Source: an uncultured Gammaproteobacteria bacterium (lineage in GTDB: Bacteria; Pseudomonadota; Gammaproteobacteria; HK1). Taken from it: 64,000 nt of DNA. This document shows, piece by piece, positions 46,264 through 55,365 of the stretch. The notes beneath the pieces were generated by a model, which ran no database searches, was not told the DNA's origin, and worked only from the letters and a program-made list of their open reading frames with translations. Each line of letters starts with the position of its first letter. Positions within the stretch are counted from its first letter, which is position 1. The stretch is from assembly GCA_958295835.1 (NCBI GenBank), contig OY282378.1, forward strand, positions 3,311,694 through 3,375,693, in the 5' to 3' direction. A program made the translations under genes and the position numbers.

Positions 46264-48012
46264 ATGATCACGATGGTGGCCGTGGATGGTTTGAGCAAGC
46301 GATTCGGACACCTTCTCGCAGTCGACGATATTTCGCTGACCGTGGCCCGAGGCGAAATCCTCGGATTTCTCGGACCGAACGGCTCCGGGAAGTCGACCAC
46401 GATGAAGATGATCACCGGCTTTCTCAAGCCGAGTGCCGGCAGCGCGGAAATATGTGGCATCAGCGTATTGACCCACCCCATCGATGCGCAACGTCGTCTC
46501 GGGTATCTCCCCGAAGGCGCACCAGTCTGGGCCGACATCACGACGCGCGCCTACCTGAGATTCATCGCCGATGCTCGCCGGCTCTACGGGGCGGCGGGAC
46601 AGCATGCGATCAGCCATGCCGTCGAGCGAACCAACATCGCCCATGTCCTGCATCAACCTGTCGAGACATTGTCCAAGGGCTATAAACGGCGCGTCGGACT
46701 GGCCCAGGCGCTGCTGCACAATCCGGACGTACTGATTCTCGACGAGCCGACCGACGGCCTCGACCCCAACCAGAAGCATGAGGTTCGGGCCTTGATTCGC
46801 GAGATGTCGCGGGACAAGGCAATCATCATCTCCACCCATATCCTCGAAGAGGTCGAAACCGTCTGCAGTCGCGCACTGATCATCGCCGACGGGCGCATCG
46901 TCGCCGACGGAACGCATCAGGAGTTCGAGCAACGATCCCGATACTGCAATGCGGTGTCGCTCACGCTCTCGCCCGGGAGAAGGGATGTCGTGCGGGCAGA
47001 GCTCGAAGCGCTGCCGGGGGTGGCCGCGGTGGAAGTCGCCGACTCCGGCGGCGACAGCGAGGAGCTGATCGCTCTGGCGGACGACGGCCGCGACATTCTG
47101 TCCGCCATCGCTCCGATGGTTCGCCAACGCGGATGGCCGATCGAACAGCTCCGACTGAAGCGAGGACATCTGGACGAAGTGTTCCGCGGCGTCACTACCG
47201 GCAACATCGGGGTGAGCGAAGCGCCAGCGCAGGCGCCATCGCGTGAGGCCCCCGCGGCGGCACGGGGCTCGACGCTGTTGCGTGACGTGTGGACCATCTG
47301 CAAGCGCGAGCTGATCGGCTATTTCTCGACGCCGATTGCGTATGTGTTCATCGTCATCTTTCTTGCCGCAATGGGCGCTTTCACGTTCTTTCCCGGCGGC
47401 TTCTTCGTCCAGGGCCAGGCAGCCCTTGAAGGGTTCTTCCAGTTCCATCCCTGGCTCTACCTGTTCCTCATGCCCGCCATTGCCATGCGGCTCTGGGCGG
47501 AAGAGCGCAAGAGCGGCTCCATCGAGCTGCTGCTCACGCTCCCGGTGACGACGTTGAGCGCCGTACTGGGGAAGTTCGTTGCCGCGTGGGTGGTTGCGGG
47601 GTTCGGTCTGCTGCTCACGGCAACCATCTGGATCACCGTCAACTACCTCGGGTCGCCGGATAATGGAGTCATCGCATCCGGCTATCTCGGGAGTTTTTTC
47701 ATGGCCGGCGGCTATCTCGCGATCGGTGCGTTCGTCTCTGCAACGACCAGGAACCAGGTCATCGCATTCATCGTTGCGGCCGCGCTGTGTTTTCTTTTCA
47801 CTGCAAGCGGGCTGGGTGTGGTGCTTGAGTTCTTCAGCGGCTGGGCGCCGCGCCAGGTACTGGATACGGTCGCGAATTTCAGCTTTCTCGAACACTTTCG
47901 GGGTATTGCTCGCGGAGTCGTCGATTTGCGTGACGTAGTGTTTTTCGTCTCCACGATCGTGTTCTTCCTGTTTGCCAACGTCGTTGCCGTCGAGCACGGG
48001 AAGAATGCCTGA
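46264..48012 (+). CDS. Gld-like ABC transporter: ATPase and permease in one chain
   Basis: 582 residues. Residues 1-310 are the ATPase: Walker A GPNGSGKST from 37, signature LSKGYKRRVGLAQAL from about 136 (Gld-type rather than LSGGQ), Walker B VLILDEPTDGLDP from about 156 and STHILEEVE. Residues about 340-580 are the six-helix permease (TICKRELIGYFSTPIAYVFI, RLWAEERKSGSIELLLTLPV). In other bacteria these are two genes, gldA and gldF. Such systems occur in gliding Bacteroidota and in many non-gliding Proteobacteria, where the role is unclear. It overlaps the next gene by 8 bp. Confidence 0.88.
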   Translation: MITMVAVDGLSKRFGHLLAVDDISLTVARGEILGFLGPNGSGKSTTMKMITGFLKPSAGSAEICGISVLTHPIDAQRRLGYLPEGAPVWADITTRAYLRFIADARRLYGAAGQHAISHAVERTNIAHVLHQPVETLSKGYKRRVGLAQALLHNPDVLILDEPTDGLDPNQKHEVRALIREMSRDKAIIISTHILEEVETVCSRALIIADGRIVADGTHQEFEQRSRYCNAVSLTLSPGRRDVVRAELEALPGVAAVEVADSGGDSEELIALADDGRDILSAIAPMVRQRGWPIEQLRLKRGHLDEVFRGVTTGNIGVSEAPAQAPSREAPAAARGSTLLRDVWTICKRELIGYFSTPIAYVFIVIFLAAMGAFTFFPGGFFVQGQAALEGFFQFHPWLYLFLMPAIAMRLWAEERKSGSIELLLTLPVTTLSAVLGKFVAAWVVAGFGLLLTATIWITVNYLGSPDNGVIASGYLGSFFMAGGYLAIGAFVSATTRNQVIAFIVAAALCFLFTASGLGVVLEFFSGWAPRQVLDTVANFSFLEHFRGIARGVVDLRDVVFFVSTIVFFLFANVVAVEHGKNA

Positions 48013-50023
48013 GCGCGAGACGGCCCGTACCCCGCCCGCCCGCGACATTGGCCGGCGCACGACCGCGCCAGCGGTCGCCACCCGCATGGGTCCGGTTTCG
48101 CTGCCCGGTTTTTTGCTTGCAGCCATCTTGTACGTCACCGTCAACACGCTGTTCAACGCATCGGCACCTGCCGCTCGGCTGGATGTGACCCAGGACGGCC
48201 TGTACACGCTGTCGAAGGGCACCCACGCGACGCTGGCCAGGATCGACGAGCCGGTGGATCTCCATTTCTTCTTCTCCGAACGACTCGGGCGGGAAGTGCC
48301 GTTCTATGCGTCGTACGGGCGCCGGGTGCGAGAGCTTCTGGTCGAAATCGCGGCTGCCTCCGGCGGCAAGATCATCCTCCACGAGCATCATCCGGAACCG
48401 TTCACCGATGACGAGGATCGGGCGGTGTCACTCGGCGTACAAGGTATTCCAGTCGATCAGGGCGGCGAGCTCGCATACTTCGGGTTGGCGGGAATCAACT
48501 CGGTCGACGACACCGAGCTCATTCCCTTCTTCCAGCCTGAACGTGAAAGGCTCCTCGAATACGATCTCGCGCAGATGATTCACGCGCTGTCGAATCCCGA
48601 GCCCGCCGTGGTCGGCGTCATGAGCTCGTTGCCGATCATGGGCGACATGCGCGCCCGGATGCAGGGCGGGGTGCTCGTGCCATGGGCGATCGCCAAGCGA
48701 CTGGACGCCAACTTCGACGTCATCAGCCTCCCCGAGTCCATCGACACCCTGCCGGCGACGATCAGCGTGATGATGGTCGTTCATCCGCGCGCCATGAGCG
48801 AACGTGCGGTGTACGAGCTGGAGCAGTTCCTGTTTCGAGGCGGACGGGCAATGCTGTTCGTCGATCCCAAGGCCGAATCGGAGGTATCGCCTGGCCCGGG
48901 CAGCCCCTCGACGTCGGTCAACGGCATTCAACCGCTGTTCGAGAAATGGGGAATCCAGGTACCGGAAGGCCGGTTGGTCGGCGACCGATCGATGGCGCTG
49001 CGTATCAATGCCGGGTCGGCGGCGCGTCCTGTTCCCGCCGACTATCTGGTGTGGCTCGGCGCCTCGGGTAACAACATGGCGCAAGACGATCCGGTGACCA
49101 GCCAGCTACCTGCGCTCAATCTCGCCAGCACCGGCTTCATCATGCGCAAGGATGATTCACCTCTCGCCATGGAGCCGCTGATCTCCTCGAGCCGGAATTC
49201 AAGTCCGGTGGACGTTGAAGAGGTGCGCGGATCGAGGCCCGACATCCTCGGCCTGCTGGACAAGTTCGAACCGGATGGCAGCGTATACGTCATGGCCGCA
49301 CGACTGACCGGCGAGCTCACTACGGCATTTGCGAACGGCCCGCCGTCGAGAACGGTCGAGAAAACATCGGAAGAGCTCGCAAGGGATCCCGATCCGTCGC
49401 AATTGATGAAATCCGACGGACCCGTCAACATTATTCTTGTCGCGGATTCGGATCTGCTCGAAGACAGATTCTGGCTTCGAAAACAGCAGTTCTTTGGCCG
49501 CGAGGTCGAAGAGCCGATCGCGGGCAACGCCGATTTCGTCATCAATGCACTCGGCAACCTCGCCGGCAGCGATGAATTGCTGGGACTTCGATCACGTGGT
49601 GTTTCACAGCGTCCCTTCGACAAGGTCGAGGAGCTTCAGCGACAGGCGGAGCGCCGTTTTCTCGGCAAGGAGCGTGAGTTGCAGGACAAGCTCGAGGAAA
49701 CACGAGGCAGAATCGCCGAGCTGGAGGGAGTGCGAACCGTCAAGGATGCCGCTACCGGTGAATTGACGGTGAAGGTTTCGTTGACGAGCGAGCAGCGCAT
49801 TGAAATTGAAGCGCTACGGCGCGAGATGCTCTCCATCCGCAAGCAACTCCGCGCCGTGCAGCGCGGTTTGCGGGAAGACGTGGAACGACTCGAATCGTGG
49901 TTGCAGTTCGTCAACATCGGCCTCGTTCCGATGATCGTCTCGGGGGTCGCCATCGCGCTCGGTACGGTGCGCATCGTACGCCGCCGCCATTACACCGGTA
50001 TCCGGGAAGGAGCGGGGGCTTGA
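48005..50023 (+). CDS. GldG-like ABC-type auxiliary protein (DUF7088/ABC_transp_aux)
   Basis: 672 residues from ATG 48005. An N-terminal membrane helix (about 35-55, LPGFLLAAILYVTVNTLF) precedes the family signature RLDVTQDGLYTLSKGTHATL. The periplasmic body carries PAVVGVMSSLPIMGD, VMMVVHPRAMSERAVYELEQ and FLFRGGRAMLFVDP. A coiled coil (about 545-635) leads to a C-terminal helix (VNIGLVPMIVSGVAIALG). It is the standard partner of the fused ATPase-permease encoded just upstream. The ligand is unknown. Confidence 0.87.
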   Translation: MPERETARTPPARDIGRRTTAPAVATRMGPVSLPGFLLAAILYVTVNTLFNASAPAARLDVTQDGLYTLSKGTHATLARIDEPVDLHFFFSERLGREVPFYASYGRRVRELLVEIAAASGGKIILHEHHPEPFTDDEDRAVSLGVQGIPVDQGGELAYFGLAGINSVDDTELIPFFQPERERLLEYDLAQMIHALSNPEPAVVGVMSSLPIMGDMRARMQGGVLVPWAIAKRLDANFDVISLPESIDTLPATISVMMVVHPRAMSERAVYELEQFLFRGGRAMLFVDPKAESEVSPGPGSPSTSVNGIQPLFEKWGIQVPEGRLVGDRSMALRINAGSAARPVPADYLVWLGASGNNMAQDDPVTSQLPALNLASTGFIMRKDDSPLAMEPLISSSRNSSPVDVEEVRGSRPDILGLLDKFEPDGSVYVMAARLTGELTTAFANGPPSRTVEKTSEELARDPDPSQLMKSDGPVNIILVADSDLLEDRFWLRKQQFFGREVEEPIAGNADFVINALGNLAGSDELLGLRSRGVSQRPFDKVEELQRQAERRFLGKERELQDKLEETRGRIAELEGVRTVKDAATGELTVKVSLTSEQRIEIEALRREMLSIRKQLRAVQRGLREDVERLESWLQFVNIGLVPMIVSGVAIALGTVRIVRRRHYTGIREGAGA

Positions 50024-50024
50024 G

Positions 50025-51083
50025 ATGCCAAGTCCCGGTCTGCTCATCCTCGCCGTCGTCACCGCGGGCGCGGTTGTTGCGTGCTCGCTCGTTGTCAACG
50101 AGAGATATCGGAAGGTCGCGCCGGAGAAACAGGAAGACAGGCTGGTGTTTCCCGCGCTTCAGCGTCAGGTGGACGCCATCGCCGACATTGAAGTGGTCCG
50201 GCCCGGCGGCCGATTCGTCCTCTCGCGCCATGAAGGCGGATGGGCCAACATGGGAATCGGAGGCTACCCGGCGAGGTCGCCGCGCGTGGATGAAGTTGTG
50301 GGCGCCATGGCCGGTCTCGAATACGCCGAACCCAGGACGAGCCGTAGCAGGCTGTATCGCAGGCTCGATGTCGACGACGTCACCGCCGGCGGCAAGTCGA
50401 CGCGTCTGACGCTCAAGGATGCCGCTGGCGCCGTGCTTGCGGACATCATCGTCGGCAAGCCGAAGAATGACGTCACCGGCACGGATCGCCAAGGCGTGTA
50501 CATGCGCCTCCCGGGCGATGAACGCGCCTGGCTGGTCGAGGGTTCGCTCGACGTTCGCCATGACGCGGCCGAATGGTCGGATCGCATGGTGGTCGATATC
50601 GATGCCCGCTCGCTGACGGCGCTGACCGTCAGACATGCGGATGGCGAAATCGTGGCGCTGCATCGCGATCGACCTCAAGACCTGAAGCTGACGTTGAAGA
50701 GCTTGCCCCCCGGCGCCAGGGTCGAACACCAGTATCAGATCGACTATATGGCAGGACTGCTGCAGGAGGTCAGGTTCAATGACGCGAGGCGCGCCAGTGC
50801 AACGGATGTCGAGGCAGTCCCCGTCTTCGAGGCGACGGGGCAATCGAAGAATCACCTGGCCGTGACGCTACGTGCAGGCCAACCTGAAGAAGACGGTTCG
50901 GTATGGGCCAGGATCGACGCGCAGGTAACAGACGACGCGCAAGCATCGAATCGGACAAGACGGGAAGTCGCCAGGATAAAATCCAGCTTCAGCGAGTGGA
51001 ACGTCAAGCTTCCTCGCCAAGTCACGGACAGGCTCAAGATTCGTCTCGGCGACATCATCAAGACCGATACAACGAGTCGGTGA
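50025..51083 (+). CDS. DUF4340 protein of the Gld-like ABC block
   Basis: 352 residues, starting one base after the GldG-like stop. One N-terminal membrane helix (LLILAVVTAGAVVACSLVV) anchors a beta-rich domain with repeated DUF4340 motifs (VVRPGGRFVLSRHEGGWANM, TRLTLKDAAGAVLADIIVGK, WLVEGSLDVRHDAAEWSDR). DUF4340 proteins follow GldG-type genes in many genomes. An envelope location facing the periplasm is likely; nothing more specific can be said. 219 bp separate it from dctM. Confidence 0.82.
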   Translation: MPSPGLLILAVVTAGAVVACSLVVNERYRKVAPEKQEDRLVFPALQRQVDAIADIEVVRPGGRFVLSRHEGGWANMGIGGYPARSPRVDEVVGAMAGLEYAEPRTSRSRLYRRLDVDDVTAGGKSTRLTLKDAAGAVLADIIVGKPKNDVTGTDRQGVYMRLPGDERAWLVEGSLDVRHDAAEWSDRMVVDIDARSLTALTVRHADGEIVALHRDRPQDLKLTLKSLPPGARVEHQYQIDYMAGLLQEVRFNDARRASATDVEAVPVFEATGQSKNHLAVTLRAGQPEEDGSVWARIDAQVTDDAQASNRTRREVARIKSSFSEWNVKLPRQVTDRLKIRLGDIIKTDTTSR

Positions 51084-51302
51084 GGGCAAGCTCCGGATTG
51101 GATCGAGCAATCGGATTCCGCTAACATGGCTGCCGCATCCGCGACCGTTTTTGGATGACGCGGGTTGAACGGCGGCATTCGCGCGCGGAAGCAAGACAGG
51201 ACGGACGGCACGCGAGGCCGAGTCGAACGCTGTCAGCCGCATCGCCCGGGACCGAGCCGGGATCCGATCCAACCGATGCAGGCTGCGAAGGCTCAGGCGG
51301 CA

Positions 51303-52592
51303 ATGGAAAGCATCCTCCTGCTCACCTTTCTCGTCGTCCTCGTCCTTCTGGGCGCCCCGGTCGGCTTCACGTTGATCCTTCTGCCCACCGTATACATCCT
51401 GATCACGGACGCGGCGCCCCTCATCCTCATTCCGGGGCAGATGTTCAGCGCCATCGATTTCGTGCCGCTGACCGCGATTCCGTTCTTCATGCTGACCGGC
51501 GAGCTCATGACCAGCGCGACGATCACCGATCGGCTCGTCGAGCTCAGTCAACGGATCATCGGCCGGATGCGCGGAAGCATGGCGCAGGCGAATGTGCTCG
51601 TGAGCATGTTCTTCGCCGGCATGAACGGCTCGGTGGTGGCCGATACGGCGACCGTCGGATCCCTGATGATCCCGGCCATGAAGCGCGCCGGCTATCCTGC
51701 CGCGTTCTCCGCCGGCATCACCGCCGTCAGCGCGACCATCGGCGGAATCATCCCGCCGAGCATCGCGATGATCATACTCGCCAATGCCGGCGGCATCTCC
51801 GTCGGCGCCCTGTTTGCCGGCGGAATCATCCCGGGGATCATGATTGGCGGACTGCTGATGATGGTCAACTACTTCATTGCGCGAAAGAACAACTTCGAAC
51901 GCAGCGAAGAACCGTTCAGTTGGGGAGCGATCGGTCACGCGGGCTTGAGGGCATCGTTCGCGCTGCTCATACCGATCGTGCTGGTCGGCTCGGTGGTCGG
52001 AGGAATTGCCGGCGTAGTCGAGGCAGGTGCGTTGACCGCCACGATCGCGCTTTTCGTCGGCCTGTTCATCTATCGTGCGATCACCTGGACCAACTGCAAG
52101 GGTGCATTCATTCGCGCGTTCCGGAACAGCGCCACCGTGTTCATCATCATCGCCGCCGCCGGACCGTTCAGCTGGCTGCTGACGTCGCTTGGCGCGATCA
52201 AGGAGCTCGAGGAATGGTTGCTGGGCTTCACGCACGACCCGATCCTGTTCGCCCTGGTGCTCGTCACCTTCATCTACATTCTCGGCATGATCATGGATTC
52301 GGCCGCGAACATCATCGTCGTCGGTCCGGTCTTGATCGAGGTCATGGTCAAGGCGGGTTATCCGGACGTGCAGGCCGCGCTCATCTGCGTCGTCGGATTC
52401 CTCATTGGAACCGTGACGCCGCCGCTCGGTGTCGGCTATTTCACTGGCGCGGCGATCGCGAAGGCAAGCCTCGAAAGCGTCGCATTGGCGATGCTGCCGT
52501 ATCTCGTCGCGCTGTTCCTGATGCTGCTCATGCTGGTCCTGATCCCCGACTTCACGATGTGGCTGCCCGCCCTCATGGGCTTCGTGAGCTAG
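51303..52592 (+). CDS. dctM: TRAP transporter large permease DctM
   Basis: 429 residues from ATG 51303 (MESILLLTFLVVLVLLGAPVG); an ATG at 51276 would add nine residues. About twelve hydrophobic segments are visible. Family motifs include PLTAIPFFMLTGELM, MFFAGMNGSVVADTATVGS, AVSATIGGIIPPSIAMII and GTVTPPLGVGYFTGAAI. It carries the sodium-coupled transport step of the TRAP system. It precedes dctQ by 18 bp, a reversed order relative to the usual dctPQM, and lies 5 kb from dctP. Confidence 0.93.
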   Translation: MESILLLTFLVVLVLLGAPVGFTLILLPTVYILITDAAPLILIPGQMFSAIDFVPLTAIPFFMLTGELMTSATITDRLVELSQRIIGRMRGSMAQANVLVSMFFAGMNGSVVADTATVGSLMIPAMKRAGYPAAFSAGITAVSATIGGIIPPSIAMIILANAGGISVGALFAGGIIPGIMIGGLLMMVNYFIARKNNFERSEEPFSWGAIGHAGLRASFALLIPIVLVGSVVGGIAGVVEAGALTATIALFVGLFIYRAITWTNCKGAFIRAFRNSATVFIIIAAAGPFSWLLTSLGAIKELEEWLLGFTHDPILFALVLVTFIYILGMIMDSAANIIVVGPVLIEVMVKAGYPDVQAALICVVGFLIGTVTPPLGVGYFTGAAIAKASLESVALAMLPYLVALFLMLLMLVLIPDFTMWLPALMGFVS

Positions 52593-52610
52593 AACAGGGA
52601 CGAGAATCCG

Positions 52611-53210
52611 GTGATCAGGTTCTGCATGGAGTTCGATCTGCGGATACGCAAGCTCCTCGCCGCGTTCTGCATGCTCATGCTGCTCATGATGGTGTTGTTC
52701 ACGGTCTATACGGTCATCATGCGTTACGTGTTCGAGAACCCGCCGGTGTGGGGCGACCTGCTGACGGTACTGAGCAATATCTGGCTCGTATTCATCGCAC
52801 TGGTGCTCACGGTGCGGGAGAAGGAGCATATCGCGCTGAACCTCATCTATTCGCGCCTGCCGCCGGCTTTCGGATTCGCCATCCAGCAGCTTTGGACGGC
52901 GGTCATTTGCGCGCTCGGTCTCGTCATCTGCGTCTACGGCTGGGAAGCCGCATCGAAGATGGGTGGCAAATACTGGGAGATGTGGCATTTCGCGTGGGAG
53001 AACGGCGGGTTCGTGTTCAAACCCAACTACATGCCGAAGAAGTACGCGATGATGATCCTTCCGATTGCCGGGGCCCTGATCAGTCTGGGTGCGTTCGTCG
53101 CCGTCATCGAGGACGTCGTGCGCTTCAGACGCGGTACGTTCGAAGTCGCGGGCGGTATCGGCGCGGGGGACGGACAGGGAGCCGCATCGCCGAGGAGGGA
53201 ACCTGGATGA
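52611..53210 (+). CDS. dctQ: TRAP transporter small permease DctQ
   Basis: 199 residues from GTG 52611, with AGGGA upstream; ATG 52626 is an alternative. Four hydrophobic helices are seen, with the DctQ signature MRYVFENPPVWGDLLTVLSN and the following VREKEHIALNLIYSRLP. It caps the large permease DctM in the TRAP complex. The C-terminal 25 residues are Gly/Ala-rich and unstructured. The epoxide hydrolase gene begins shortly after. Confidence 0.9.
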   Translation: MIRFCMEFDLRIRKLLAAFCMLMLLMMVLFTVYTVIMRYVFENPPVWGDLLTVLSNIWLVFIALVLTVREKEHIALNLIYSRLPPAFGFAIQQLWTAVICALGLVICVYGWEAASKMGGKYWEMWHFAWENGGFVFKPNYMPKKYAMMILPIAGALISLGAFVAVIEDVVRFRRGTFEVAGGIGAGDGQGAASPRREPG

Positions 53211-53256
53211 GAACATGCGACACGTTGACCACCGAGAGCGAACCACGGGTATCGAC

Positions 53257-54405
53257 ATGACGGCGCCCAGGCCCTTCCGCATCGAGATCCCCGACGAGGT
53301 CCTTGAACGCATCCGCGCCAGGGTGGCCGGCTACGTCTGGCATGAGATGCCGGATGACGGAGGCTGGGCCTACGGCACCAACCTCGATTACATGAAAGCG
53401 CTCTGCGCCTACTGGCTGGAAGAATTCGACTGGCGGGCACAGGAAGCGAAGCTCAATGGGTTCTCGCATTTCACCGCGCCGGTCGAAGGCATCGACATCC
53501 ATTTCATCCACGAAAAGGGCAGCGGCCCGGCGCCCTTGCCGCTCATCATCAGCCACGGCTGGCCCGGATCGGTGGCTGAATTCACCGATGTCATCGAACC
53601 CCTCGCCCATCCCGAGCGCTTCGGCGGCAGCGAGGAGGACGCCTTCGACGTGATCGCTCCTTCGCTGCCGGGCTTCGGATTCTCGGGCCGCCCGGCCCGT
53701 CCGATCGGGCCGCGCAAGATGGCGAGCCTGTTCGCCGGGCTGATGACCGGCGTGCTGGGGTATGACGGCTACATGGCCCAGGGCGGCGACTGGGGCGGGG
53801 CCATCTCCACCTGGCTGGGCTACGAGCACGCGCGGGCCTGCCGGGCCATCCACATCAACATCATGACGATGCGCCACGTCGATGGGCCGCGGGGCGTGGA
53901 GGAGGAAGCCTGGGCTCTCCAGTTCGAGAAAGAGCAGGAGATGGAGAACGGCTACCGTACCCAGCAGGCGACCAGGCCGCAGACGCTGAGCTACGCCATG
54001 ATGGACAGCCCGGTCGGCGTCGCCGCCTGGATCATCGAGAAGTTCAACTCCTGGTCGGACACCGTGGGCGACGACATCGAGAGCGTCTACACCAAGGACG
54101 AGCTGCTGACCAACGTCATGATCTATCTGGTTACCGGAACGTTCAACACCGCGAGCTGGATCTACTATGGCCGGCGCGAGGAGGGTGGGCGCCTGCTGTC
54201 TCCCGAGAGAAGGCGCGTCGAGGTGCCGACGGGATGCGCACTCTTTCCGGCGGAGCTGCTGGCATGGCCGCCGCGCAGCTACGTCGAGCGGGTCTACAAC
54301 GTGACCCAGTGGACGGAGATGCCCCGCGGCGGGCATTTCGCGGCCATGGAGCAGCCCGAGCTTCTGATCGAGGACATCCGTGCCTTCGCCCGTACGGTGC
54401 GGTAG
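53257..54405 (+). CDS. Epoxide hydrolase (microsomal/EHN type)
   Basis: 382 residues from ATG 53257 (MTAPRPFRIEIPDEVLERIRARV). An in-frame ATG at 53215 lies 15 bases after GAGGAGGG and could be the true start. The EHN N-domain is followed by oxyanion HGWPGSVAEF, nucleophile Asp178 in GGDWGG and catalytic His360 in GGHFAAME. Such enzymes add water to epoxides. It may share the TRAP operon, so the imported substrate could be related, but this is only positional. Confidence 0.88.
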   Translation: MTAPRPFRIEIPDEVLERIRARVAGYVWHEMPDDGGWAYGTNLDYMKALCAYWLEEFDWRAQEAKLNGFSHFTAPVEGIDIHFIHEKGSGPAPLPLIISHGWPGSVAEFTDVIEPLAHPERFGGSEEDAFDVIAPSLPGFGFSGRPARPIGPRKMASLFAGLMTGVLGYDGYMAQGGDWGGAISTWLGYEHARACRAIHINIMTMRHVDGPRGVEEEAWALQFEKEQEMENGYRTQQATRPQTLSYAMMDSPVGVAAWIIEKFNSWSDTVGDDIESVYTKDELLTNVMIYLVTGTFNTASWIYYGRREEGGRLLSPERRRVEVPTGCALFPAELLAWPPRSYVERVYNVTQWTEMPRGGHFAAMEQPELLIEDIRAFARTVR

Positions 54406-54505
54406 TGCGGCAGACGATCCGTTTCGAGGGCCGGTGTACACGGATCGGTCGGCCGGCTGCACCACATGCCGCGTTGACAGCGTTCTCCCGGCTCGTGTTC
54501 CCTGC

Positions 54506-55270
54506 ATGATCGTGAGCGGCGCCGTTCATATCGCGATATTGCTGGCAGCGGCGGGGCTGGCCACGGGGTCGCCGGCCGTCGCGGCCGATGGCGTGGATGA
54601 AGCGTTCGGCGCCGCCCTTGAACGTCGCGACGTCGCGGGCGCCGTCGCGTTGCTCGACAAGGGCGCGGATCCGAATATGCGGCTGAGCTATGGCAAGACG
54701 GTCCTCATGGCGGCGGCGAAGGCGGGCGCCCGGGATCTCGCGAGCCGGCTCATCGAGCACGGGGCGGACGTCAACGCCCGCAACGACAACGGCGGGACGG
54801 CCCTGATGTACGCAGCGATTCCCGGCCATGTGGAGACGATCACGCTGCTCATCGATCACGACGCGGACATCAACGCGCTCGGGCACTTCAACTGGACGGC
54901 CCTGATGGTGGCGGCATCGAAGGGTCATGGGGAGAGCGTGCGCCTGCTTCTCGAGCGCGGTGCCGATCCCGACATCCAGGATGCTTACGGCTGGACGCCG
55001 TTGATGCGCGCGGTGTACGGGGACAAGCGGGCTGCTGTGGCTGCATTGCTGGCACATGCCGAGGTGGATCTGGAAGTACGGGACGAACGTGGCGCGACGG
55101 CGCTCCACGTCGCAGTGGAACGCGGCCATCCGGCGCTCGTGGCGGAGCTGCTCGCACACGGTGCCGACCCCGGCTCGATCGACGATGCAGGCCGCAGCCT
55201 GCTGCACAAGGCATCGACCCAAGGTTACGACGATATCGTATCGATGCTGGAAGCGCGCAAGGTGCATTGA
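54506..55270 (+). CDS. Exported ankyrin-repeat protein
   Basis: 254 residues from ATG 54506. A signal peptide (residues 1-27, ILLAAAGLATGSPAVAA) is followed by about six or seven ankyrin repeats (GKTVLMAAAKAGARDLASRL, GGTALMYAAIPGHVETITLL, WTALMVAASKGHGESVRLLL, GWTPLMRAVYGDKRAAVAAL, GATALHVAVERGHPALVAEL). It should fold as a compact periplasmic solenoid for protein-protein contact. Partner unknown. No catalytic domain is attached. Confidence 0.87.
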   Translation: MIVSGAVHIAILLAAAGLATGSPAVAADGVDEAFGAALERRDVAGAVALLDKGADPNMRLSYGKTVLMAAAKAGARDLASRLIEHGADVNARNDNGGTALMYAAIPGHVETITLLIDHDADINALGHFNWTALMVAASKGHGESVRLLLERGADPDIQDAYGWTPLMRAVYGDKRAAVAALLAHAEVDLEVRDERGATALHVAVERGHPALVAELLAHGADPGSIDDAGRSLLHKASTQGYDDIVSMLEARKVH

Positions 55271-55365
55271 TCCGCTTCCCGACCGGACACGGCCGGAATG
55301 CGGAATCCGTTCGTGAGCTTCCCTGACGTTCCGAATGAGCGTTGATCGGCACGAAGACCGAGGAT

